Shown piece by piece: positions 45,801 through 55,031 of a DNA stretch of 64,000 bases. The translations under genes and the position numbers were made by a program. The first letter of the stretch is position 1; the number at the start of each line of letters is the position of its first letter. The DNA is taken from assembly GCA_949358305.1 (NCBI GenBank), contig OX442316.1:14014001-14078000 (forward strand), in the 5' to 3' direction. The notes under the pieces were generated by a model. It saw only the letters and a program-made list of their open reading frames with translations, did no database searches and was not told where the DNA came from. Source of the stretch: Strigamia acuminata (taxonomy: Eukaryota; Arthropoda; Chilopoda; Geophilomorpha; Linotaeniidae).

Positions 45801-48800
45801 ATTTGCATGAAGAATCTTTCACTCCATAGTGGCGAAGATATGCTCGTTGGGTCGGAATTAATCCTCGGTTTTGATAGAAAAATTTCCAATTTGTGTTCAC
45901 TGTTCGGTCGTAAATTTTTCAAGGATTAATCTTCTAAGTCTTCTTTACAAAATAGTTAACCTTTCCATAGCCATGGCTAATACTACACATGTGCAGCCAT
46001 GGCAAAGCAGTGTACGACGCTCCCATTAAGGGTGTTTTATGTTATAAATATTAATAATTGAAAAACTATTCGTATTTAGACAACATAAAATAAGAAAAAA
46101 ATGTTTTTGAGGAATAAAAGTTAACCTCATTAATTAATTTTCAGGAAAAAATAATTACAGTGATTTTACCACTTCTGTAATTTTTTTTGACCCACCATGG
46201 CTATGGGAAGGTTAAAGAAAAAAGGAAAATAAATTAATAAACTAATTTAGACCGGTTTGCAGTATTGTATCGAACGCAAATTATTAGTTCGCGTTCATGA
46301 AGGACGTTCGTTGAAAAAAATCGTAGTGAACGTGAACTTGAACGTGAACCTGAACGCGTTCACACGGTGATGAACGTGAACTTGAACTAGTTTAGCATTT
46401 GGTGAACGAGATACAACACTGTCGGTTTGTGACTTTTAACCTGCCCTGTATATCTTTGAACCATATGGCGACAGAGGCAGATTTATAGGCTTTCACTGTT
46501 ATTGCAGGAGAAGGCCCCTAGGACCTCAAAGGCCTCAAAATTTCTTTCAATGAAAATCAGTGGAGGATTTAGGGCCCACACTTCACATTTGCGTAGGGCC
46601 CCAAAAGGGCTAAGGGCGGGCCCCACAGACCATAAATCTGCCTGTGGAGAAAGAGGCACCTCTTACACTTGTCAAGTTAATTTCTACTCTGGAGTAAGCT
46701 CGGTAGAGGTTTGTAGTCGGATGTAGCCTCGAAAACTTGACGGCGAAATACTTGATTGAGCTCTTGGGGTTGTAGGTCCAAGAAAGAGATACATTTCTTG
46801 AGCTGTTGGCAATTTCCATTTGTAGATTCTCCACTGGTGGCAACAGCTCTTTGGGAAATGAGAAAAATGTTTTGTGACAAGCTCTCGTGTAAGTTGATTG
46901 TTTTTATTGTTACCTTGGCAATTGCAGTCTCCTTCAATACATTCTAGGAATAAAGAAAAAGCGAGTTCGCTTATACCAAAGAATCTATTTCTGAAGAAAA
47001 ATACGTTTACCTGGGATGCGTATGACTTCAATCACTGTGTATTTGTCTTTAGGCATGGCGCATGGAAAAGAACGAAGCTGTAATGTTTTGGGTTGAAAGT
47101 TTAATTAGTTTTATACATATGAGGTGTGTAATTGGAAAAATGATTACTTTGACTAGGTAGGAGCATCCAAAATGGAATTTTTTCTTTGCCATTCCTTCGT
47201 CAAAAGGTATTGTCCAATTGTTCGCTGTCTGTGAAGGGATTGAATTTTCTGGTTGGTATTTATTTACATTTCTTAATTAGAAGTTAAAGGGAGATTTTTT
47301 TATTTTTTTGTAATAATGCTTGGAAATTGAAGGGGAGAAAGTTGTTTATATAAGGGTATTGGCAAAAGACATTGATGGATGGCCTCATAATGGAGGAGTT
47401 TTCTTATTGGGTTCTGTGCAAATTTGATTTTTTTTATACCATTAAAGCAACTGCATTAGTGTTGGAAGCTAGAAGAATAATGGGAGTTAGTCTAAAATTG
47501 CTGGAAATTGATTTATATTACATTAAGCTAGTGGATGAACTTTAAGTTTTCGACCCAACTGCAAAAATATGTTTGCCACTTTAAATTTTAACTTATTTTT
47601 TACCAAAAAATCACAAAAGATAGCAAATTATTAAATTGCAAACGAAAGAAATATTAAATATTTCTGAGTGTGTATTTAGAAATGGCACTTTTTAGCAGTA
47701 AAATGCATTTTCAAGTAGAAAAAATGCATCTGCAGACACTTTTTAGCAGTAAAATGCATTTTCAAGTAGAAAAAATGCATCTGCAGACACGTGTTAGCAG
47801 TAAAATGCATTTTCAAGTAGAAAAAATGCATCTGCAGACACTTTTTAGCAGTAAAATGCATTTTCAAGTAGAAAAAATGCATCTGCAGACACTTGTTAGC
47901 AGTAAAATGCATCTGCAGACACTTGTTAGCAGTAAAATGCATCTGCAGACACTTGTTAGCAGTAAAATGCATTTTCAAGTAGAAAAAATGCATCTGCAGA
48001 CACTTTTTAGCAGTAAAATGCATTTTCAAGTAGAAAAAATGCATCTGCAGACACTTTTTAGCAGTAAAATGCATTTTCAAGTAGAAAAAATGCATCTGCA
48101 GACACTTTTTAGCAGTAAAATGCATTTTCAAGTAGAAAAAATGCATCTGCAGACACTTGTTAGCAGTAAAATGCATTTTCAAGTAGAAAAAATGCATCTG
48201 CAGACACTTTTTAGCAGTAAAATGCATTTTCAAGTAGAAAAAATGCATCTGCAGACAGAAAAATACATTTTCACATTAGATTAAGTTAAGGCTTGGAGTC
48301 TAGCTTTAGTAGCTCAACGATTTAATGATTTCTGGAAGAGGATCAGTGCAAACGGTTAAATATAACATTCTTAGCAGGCTAGATCTTGACTAAGCTCGGT
48401 ATTTTCAAGGATAAACGAAAGTTTATGTGTGATTGGTTATTTAGAAAATATTAAACAAACCTGTGAAATGTTAGGTTCGTGGTAACCAGTGAATTCTTTT
48501 TTACAAAATGCTGTCTTATTACCACTGTCTGCGGGGAAAACACTTAGATCATACGATTTAGGCGAAGGACCGTCTGAATTGAGAGTTCGATAGAAATAAA
48601 TTTCAATAATTGACGTATTTTCTTTCGTAGTAAAGACTTACATTCCGGATGGTCCCAGATGATCACCACTTCAATTTTTTTCTTTACTTTTGACAGTTTT
48701 TTCACGCTGAAACTGTAACGTAGATTGGTCGGTGGGTCAGGATATCCTGAGGATTAATTTGTATGTTTAGTCAAGCACTTAATTTTCATTGATTTATTTT

Positions 48801-51693
48801 TTTTATAACTTGACATGAACTCGTAAGTGAATGAGACACAAATAGCACTGTCGTGCATTTAATTCTTTTTTTTTTTTTAAATTTGTATTGATTTGAACTC
48901 ACAGGAAAGAAAGTATATGGTTCATTGCCAAAGTAATTTAAAATTTTTTACTTTTTTCAAATTGATGTTAAAGTTTGAGTTGTTTACGATAGAAATAAAT
49001 ATCAAATTCATTAATTATGTCAAATTTAAAGCAAAAAATGTGCGCTTACTTGGTGTTGTTACATCATTACTTGACTGAAAAAAAAAATTAAAAAATTAAA
49101 AATTAATGTAAAAATAAAAATAAAAATAAAATAATCATGTCAACATCCTAATCAGATTACTTCTGTTAATTGTTTTGGAATGATTAAATAAATGAGAATG
49201 CTTTTTTAATTAAATCTAATGGCATTAATCAATATGCATGCTTACAAATCTAACATCAATCGGCGTAAATTAAAAGTTGACATTTGTGGTTTCGTATTTT
49301 TATATGGCATTTATTGCTGGTTTACGCGCTGCTCATTTTGTGGTCGAAACTCTTGATTCGCTGCAAACGCAATTTCTGATGCAATTTGTTGCCACAGCTG
49401 TCCGTTTGCACTGTAATTTCCTGTTGTTGTTTCTTGGGGCAGTGAAACAATGCCAATTCATTACTTTTTACGGTTTTAAAATACAAATTAAACGTTTGAT
49501 AGTCTCGATATATTTGAAAAAGTTTCTCTGGCAAGGATTTCTGTCTATAATTCACTCAACATTTGGTCAATGCGAAAATGACTTTTTTTTCTTGCTTTTG
49601 TTGATAATTTCGCTGCATGTCATGTCCAAAATGACGTCTTTTTTGTGGTTTTAACGATCAGGGAAGCGAGGAGTGCGTGAGGTGAATTTAAATGTGGTGG
49701 AAATATAGTCGTGGAAGTTCATTTCACTGTCGTACGGACTCGTGTTGATTTTGGCAGAATAGGCCACACGACGCACGTATGTACTTGAAGAATCAACATG
49801 TTTCTTGCACACAGTTTGCTAAAAATGTTCCTGTTTTGATGGTTCCCACGAGAGTCATGTTTAGCGGAAGGGATAATGTTTTAAGGCTCTTTGTGTTCAG
49901 TCTGTTGCTCGCTTTGATGTTTAACTTGGTGATTTCTGGTTCGTTTTAATTAGGAGGCAAGTTGGTGTCACACAATGTTGCACGTAAATTGAAATAAGTT
50001 TGGTGGGAAGTTTTCGAAAATGTTTAAAAAGAATTTGTTGGAATTTCTCTGATTTGTCGAAATTTATTAAAAATCTGTGAAATTTTTCTGAAGTTTTTAA
50101 AAATATTTTATGATTGCACTGACACACATGGATTCTTCTGTAGGTTTTTTGTAGGTTTTGTTTTAATTTGTTGAAAGTTTGACATCTGGTGCTGTAACAC
50201 ATGATTGATTATAATCGAATTCGAAATTGAAATACTGACGGATAGTATTATTACTATTTTTTCTGTGTTATTGGAATTCGAATGCTCATTTTTCATTTAA
50301 AATGGATTTTTCATCTGCTACAAAGATATTTCTTCGAGAAAAAAAATTCTCCTAAGAAAACATTTATAACAAAAAAAATTTTTTAAAAATTTTTTACTAA
50401 AAAAAAATCAGATTAAGTTTAAAGCTTAGGAGGAAAAGACAAGAATTCATTTCTTTCACACTTTGATAAACTCTCCATGATTTTCGACTTGTTTACACCT
50501 CCTTCGTACACCTCAATGATTTCCTCTTCCTTCTAAATCGCAAATTCAAGCTGAAACTTCGCCACCCAATCCTCTCGTGTTGTTTATAACTCTCAGCGGA
50601 TCAATTCGCTTTTATTACAGCGTGGATCAAACGAGACGACTGGGACATTGTAAACTTTCACCTCATTAGAAGTATATCCGTTAGTGTATTATTTTCGAAA
50701 TTTTTATTTCCAATTTCCGACTTGGAAACACGGATATAAAAAGGTATGAAATTAGAAATGTTGGGAGTTAAAAAAGTAAGTTTATAGCTCTGTATCTCTG
50801 TGAGTTATCATCAAGGTTAAATTTAGAAAATTGACACTCGTAAACGGCTTAAAATACACCGAGAAATGTTTTACAAATTATCTTGAGATTATTGGTAGGC
50901 CTACACTTAAATTTTATTTATTTTTTATTTTATTGTGGAATTGTGATGTCGGTCTCAACTCAAGTGCGTTTATATTAGTTCTGCGCTTTGATTGCACGAT
51001 AAACAACTTGTTAATTATAAAAGTAGGTAATTGGGCTTTTCCCAGATGTCTGAGATTTTAATTTTAAAGAAATAAAAAATATTTTTTTTTTTTTTTAGAT
51101 TTTTGAAATTTTTGAAAATTTTTAATTTGTTAATTTTTAATTTTTAAGTTCTCGGCGAGGCTTTACACAAATACGCATGGGCGTACCTCGATGATATCGT
51201 AATCGTATCAAACGATGATGTGAGTGAGAAAAATTACAAAATTGATCAAACGATCCAAGTTGTGCCGATCCAGTGGATACCAATCCAATGGAAACAGCAC
51301 TTTTAGTCGCCCTTGACAACCAATTGACGGATGTGTAAACAGTTGATTCTTCTCTGATGCAACATCATCAATGTTCAAACACTAGTTTGACTAAAAACAA
51401 TTTCTTTTACTTCCCATCCATTTTTATTTTTTTAAAAAAAATTTAAAAAGTTTTAATTTTTATTTTAAAACTTTGATACCGACATGGATCATATCTCACC
51501 AGTAATTTAGATAAGATAAAAATAAAAACTTTTTTGCCAGGTATTTTTTTCCACGATAATAAAAAAAAATAACAAGAAAAAAAACAATAAAAATGCTGAA
51601 ACCACTTACCATTGTACTGCATGTAGTAATGGACGGCTGAAAAGTAATGATGTATCCAACCCATAACATTACAGCGAACAAGTGCGGCTTCAT
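39855..51693 (-). CDS. Torso-like receptor tyrosine kinase, about 1000 aa
   Basis: Minus-strand exons: 51693-51610 (signal peptide MKPHLFAVMLWVGYI), 49074-49050, 48746-48642, 48573-48461, 47228-47148, 47077-47011, 46943-46914, 46848-46667, 45424-45365, 45301-45250, 45172-44868, 44727 to about 44345 (end unresolved), 43963-43907, 43829-43646 (membrane helix IAISFGLIIVSIIIIILICIF), 43579-43479, 43391-43287, 43225-43041, 42488-42123, 42060-41817, 40335-40239 and 40056-39855. The phase fits at every other joint. The ectodomain holds three FN3-type units; the first two each end in a Cys cluster (ECIEGDCNC, ECDHTNSCYC). The kinase has GKGAFGRV, VAVKQIK, αC Glu in FLEEIKMMK, an acidic kinase insert of about 100 residues, HRDLAARN, DFGLSRSG, PLRWLSVEAI and SDVWAFGVVLWEI, so it should be active. 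FN3 ectodomain plus split kinase resembles Torso, the PTTH receptor; other split-kinase RTKs have Ig domains. Confidence 0.8.
40131..40228. repeat. Short terminal-inverted-repeat element, copy A
   Basis: About 98 bp bounded by GCTGCATTCAAAAAGTCGTG and the inverted CTTGTAACAAGACTTATTAATGCAAC, with an AT-rich centre. A related unit lies at 57410-57509. It is in an RTK intron. Probably a small non-autonomous DNA transposon. Confidence 0.5.
40544..41550. repeat. Foldback element with tRNA-like pol III boxes in each arm
   Basis: Arms 40544-41030 and 41065-41550 are inverted copies of about 486 bp with very few mismatches, around a loop of 34 bp. Each arm contains TGGTGCAGTGG (A-box like) and, about 40 bp on, GGTTCAAATCC, an exact B box (left arm 40946-40956), as in tRNA-derived SINEs. 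No tRNA acceptor stem forms, so it is not a tRNA gene. The element lies inside an RTK intron between the exons at 41817 and 40335. Confidence 0.85.
41563..41748 (+). repeat. Degenerate ACGGGTA-rich repeat with G-quadruplex motif
   Basis: Many GGGTAACGGGTA/GGGTACGGG words, with a twofold larger unit: TTTTACGCCAATGCA(C/G)ATCTCTGA occurs near 41614 and 41727. At 41659-41677 four GGG runs are spaced by 2-3 bases, enough for an intramolecular G-quadruplex. It adjoins the foldback element. Confidence 0.6.
42532..42995. repeat. MITE-like element in an RTK intron
   Basis: ATTAGACTTCTAAACCT (42532-42548) and its inverted copy AGGTTTAGAAGTCTAAA (42979-42995) bound about 460 bp. Inside is ACAGGGTGGTCAGAAAGTC, a sequence style seen at arthropod transposon ends. 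It has no ORF. Confidence 0.45.
44069..44344. repeat. MITE with 50-bp perfect inverted ends touching an RTK exon
   Basis: 44069-44118 and 44295-44344 are perfect inverted copies beginning TATACTCAGGCTCACC. The flanks suggest a TA duplication, as for Tc1/mariner-type MITEs. It starts directly at the end of readable RTK exon sequence (44345), so it either cut the exon or supplies its end. Confidence 0.75.
45662..45955. repeat. TTAA-flanked inverted-repeat element 1
   Basis: 294 bp. The left half (CTATTTTGTTAAGAAGACTT...) and the right half (...AAGTCTTCTTTACAAAATAG) pair over about 120 bp with some mismatches. It is flanked by TTAA at 45658-45661 and 45956-45959. Confidence 0.7.
45960..46211. 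repeat. TTAA-flanked inverted-repeat element 2
   Basis: 252 bp with ends CCTTTCCATAGCCATGG and CCATGGCTATGGGAAGG, flanked by TTAA (45956-45959 and 46212-46215). TTAA targets and CCY-type ends are typical of the piggyBac superfamily. It shares its left TTAA with element 1. Confidence 0.7.
46281..46392 (+). repeat. GAACGTGAAC-rich degenerate repeat
   Basis: Repeated GTTCGCGTTCA/GAACGTGAACTTGAAC words in both orientations over about 110 bp in an RTK intron. Possibly a transposon end; no ORF. Confidence 0.4.
47688..48257. repeat. 51-bp minisatellite, 12 units
   Basis: Ten 51-bp units and two 30-bp units (with a 21-bp deletion) of AGCAGTAAAATGCATTTTC... ending ATGCATCTGCAGACACTT. The units are nearly identical, so the array expanded recently. 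Because 51, 30 and 21 are multiples of three, it is open on both strands (204 codons plus, 190 codons minus), but it lies wholly within the RTK intron between exons 48461 and 47228 and I do not regard it as coding. Confidence 0.97.
51148..51219 (+). pseudogene. Isolated Gypsy reverse-transcriptase fragment
   Basis: 72 bp reading VLGEALHKYAWAYLDDIVIV, nearly the same as residues around the YLDD motif of the Gypsy pol at 6770-6850. At DNA level the first half is almost identical and the second half differs mainly at third positions. No other element sequence surrounds it. It lies in RTK intron 1. Confidence 0.8.
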
Positions 51694-52660
51694 GCCGTTC
51701 ACTTTCCGCCCTCGGTCGCCGACGCACGACACTGGGTTTTGTGAAATGCTCGCCGCTCGAGGTCTCGTCAGTTGTAATAAATTCGGGCAGCAGGTGGCAC
51801 TTTTCTCTATCAGACACTGCGAAGGATGCAAACAACTTTTTTACACATAACTACATTTTTTCAATGTTTGCGCGGTGATCGGTTGAACCTGACTGACGTC
51901 AATCAATTTTAAAAAACTAATTTTTTTTTCTTGTTTACCAATGTTCAGGGAATCGAGATAAATTTTGTCAGGTGTTTGATGGACGACGATATTTTATTAG
52001 TTGATAAGGTTTGATTTCTAATGATGTGGGTGAGGAAATGGTAGATTTATGACTCGGAGTATTTTTTTGTTAATTTGTTTGTTGTTTGTTGATTGTTTGC
52101 ATTTGTGATGGATTATTTGATGAAATAATGTGGAATAAAGTTTGTAATAATATTTGTTTTATTTCAAATTGATTGCAATACAAGTTGTTTTTGTTGTTGT
52201 TGTTGTTTAGTAATTTTAAGATTATTGGATTAGCAATTATTGGATTAACAGTTTTTACTCTTTTTTGTTTTTGTTGCATTAGTGTATACATGTCGTACTG
52301 GAAGACTTAAACACTGTACTTTTCTTTACTTGCTCTCTATATTTCAATCTGTTCCAAAAATACTCTGATAGCACATTCTTATTTATATTTGATATAATTT
52401 TTTTTAAATAATTTAATTGGGAAGAAAAAATAAGATTTTATCACAAATGTTTTTGATTTTGATGATTAAGTGCTAGTTGGGCTTCTCTGCATGTTATTCC
52501 GTAGGAACCAGCTTTTGTTTTTGGTTGGCTGGAGTCTTTAAATTCATGACTACGACATTAATGGCGCTCTAAATTACATACAATTAATCAAGCTATCGTT
52601 TTTCAGTCTAATGATTATCTTCAGTTGTAATAATAAAACTTCTGCGACTCACCAATCTAT
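51694..52660. other. RTK 5' region and adjacent spacer
   Basis: 51694-51808 continues the first RTK exon as 5' UTR; an acceptor-like TTCGCAG lies at 51817, so an earlier non-coding exon is possible. Further right: AT-rich, a (TTG)n stretch near 52190-52208, no gene seen. Confidence 0.4.
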
Positions 52661-52662
52661 GT

Positions 52663-53333
52663 ATATACTATATTCCTTCGATTAAGAGCTCCCCTCGAAT
52701 AAAAGCCGTATACCGTATTACGAGTACCGCGACAATAGAGAGTTTGCGGGATGCATTTTTCCCTTATTTTTCTCTACGTTACACTATTTTAGTGCCATAT
52801 CGTAAGGGAAAAATCTTTAGTGTATCGTTTTCAACACTAAATTAAAATATAGCGCAGCCAATCAGAATTGAGAACACTATTGCAAATGGCGATTATTTTG
52901 TTGTTCCGATCAAACACATCACAGTCATACGTAGGTACGTAGATTGAATGATAAGTGAGGCCCAAAATTATAGTTTATAGGCATAATAATGGAATTTTAT
53001 GCAGAAATTTGCACATTTACGCCCCCAAATTTAATTTTTAGACCCAAAATTACCAACTGTCAGTAGTTGGCTGAAATAGTGTAGTGATACGGGAAAAGTG
53101 CAACCCGCAAAAACTTAATTTATCATTTTTCCCTTACACTATTTTTATACCGTATAGTGTTTAACTGTAAGGGAAAAATGCATCCCGCAAAATCTCTATT
53201 ACGGTAGTTTTTTTCGTTGCGTTCGTTAGGTTAAATACACAAAAAATATTATTTTTGTATAAAAAATGGAAATCGAAGTTGCAGTTTTAAATAAGAGCAG
53301 CGGCTCTTATTTGAAGGAATACGGTATATTATA
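52663..53333. repeat. Inverted-repeat element (outer) of a nested pair
   Basis: ATATTCCTTCGATTAAGAG at the left and the inverted CTCTTATTTGAAGGAATACGG at the right, about 75 percent matching, bound some 670 bp. A second inverted-repeat element (52734-53200) lies inside. Confidence 0.55.
52734..53200. repeat. Inverted-repeat element (inner) of a nested pair
   Basis: AATAGAGAGTTTGCGGGATG (52734) and the inverted CATCCCGCAAAATCTCTATT (ending 53200) continue into TTTTTCCCTTA on both sides. It carries further CACTATTTT/CCCTTAC inverted motifs inside. A better match than the outer pair, so probably younger. Confidence 0.7.
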
Positions 53334-55031
53334 TTCCAGATACTGACACACTGCTGAGTGTTTTTTTCTTTGGTTAGTTAAAAACAGACTGATAACTAGA
53401 ACTGCATCTGGTGGCAAACGACTGTACTTATTTTAAAAAAAGTTCTAAATTCCATTTTTAGTTCAATGGATGTTTGGGTTTGTTTGTCTAGCATTTTTTT
53501 TTTAAAAAAAAAAGATGTGTAAGCTGCCAAGATAAACAATTCTGATTTTGTTTACAAGTCATAAAATTCCTCACAAAATATTTTTGTGAAAATAATTCAT
53601 TTCCGTCTCCCTTGATCCGGTGCAGCAGCTTCTTTAATATCACAGCTTTATATATAAAACCTTAATTTTTCAACTCAAACCAAAGACAAGCCAGTTTCCA
53701 ATAACACCCGTGCTAAGTAGACTTAACTTAACTCTGTCTGCACGTGTTTACTTATGACTGATTAGTTTATGCTAGGAAGTGTGCGAGATGGATTACATTG
53801 CTATTTTTAGCTTTTGTTGTAGGTAGAAAAATTGTATACACGACCAAATTGCAATTGGCCCAAGAGTTTAAGTAGGGTATACAAAAGTATCTTGGTCCCA
53901 CATCCCACATTGAAAAAATCAATGCAAACACTCGAACTTCATTTGGGAAAGTGCTGCTACAATTTCTCCAGTTGTACTGTTGATGGTAACACAACTGAGC
54001 ATGTTCAGTCAAGCGATACACGCAGCAGCTCACACAAAACTGGTGTTTGCAGCTGGTACTACGCTACATACACTTGTCACGAGGAAACGTGGTTTTGCTA
54101 ACATGCGGTGAAGCCTAACTCAGTCTTAAGCTAGAATTGTCAAGGGGCAGAATATTGCAAACTCAATATTTCATAACTTTTTGAATAAAATGAAATCTTT
54201 TGTACAAATTTGTAATTAAAGTGGAAGCATGTTGATCTTTGTTCCCGGATTCTGGTCAGGTCAACATGCTTACCAACCCTTTTGTTTCTTATCAGTCTCC
54301 TGTACTTTGGATGCCATACTTCCACTAGTGCTGATGTTCAGATTAACGTGCGATTAACACAGTGATCCATTCTTATCCGGCCCTACAAAGAATTGCTTTT
54401 GTGCTTTCAACTTTAGAATGTAACGCGGTCTTTGGAGTGTTCGACTCCATTGGTCAGCTTGACCACTCGTTATTTTGTGACGCTACTTCGTGCAGCGCCA
54501 CCTATCTTGTTCCTAAATAAAACCCAGTTATGTTAATCCTTTAACCAACATGGTCGTTCTTTTGCCTACTCCAAATACATCGATTCACATCAGCTCGAGA
54601 AACACAATAGTCTTTGTGAGCCTTTGCGGCCTCTTGCACTAGGCCTGAATGCACCAAATGCTTTCTGGAACTTTAAGCTTAGTATTCATAAGCAGTTTCC
54701 TGTTGTGGAAATCAGTCTGTCCACAGAAATTCTGTCCCACAGACAGGGCTGGACTGGGAACAAATTTAGTAACGTGAAATCTGGATAGGTCGGGCCACGC
54801 AACTAATTTATACCGGGAAATCTGGATAACTCGATGCAACGGAAAGCCGCAATCTGGATCGGCAAGTTCTCGAAGTTATTTTTGTAGAGCTCCAGCACTA
54901 GTAGAGGCGAGGTCTTAAACATTTTCATTCAATCACATCACGTATTTGTCATTTAAGTCTTTCCAAGTTTTGTTCTTGGAAAGGTAATTGAGAGAATCTA
55001 TCATTTCAATCCACTTATTTGCAGATTATAA
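53334..55031. other. Intergenic, no gene recognised
   Basis: Only short ORFs on both strands with no domain. 54421-54543 (TGTAACGCGG ... TTAACCA, with AATAAA) resembles a small solo LTR in style, but I have no second copy to prove it. Confidence 0.4.

Noticed and set aside
47670-48284. Open frames of 204 codons (plus) and 190 codons (minus) as genes
   Set aside because: They are by-products of a 51-bp tandem repeat divisible by three, open on both strands, and lie inside an RTK intron.
49277-49654. 125-codon plus-strand ORF
   Set aside because: No domain or splice support; it lies antisense in an RTK intron with AT-driven hydrophobic composition.
51443-51835. Frame reading VSDREKCHLLPEF at the RTK 5' end as protein
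   Set aside because: The other frame of the same exon gives a clear signal peptide from ATG 51693 and joins the next exon in phase; the upstream part is 5' UTR.
54421-54543. Solo LTR
   Set aside because: TGTAACG start, CCA end and an AATAAA are suggestive, but there is no second copy or target duplication in the window.
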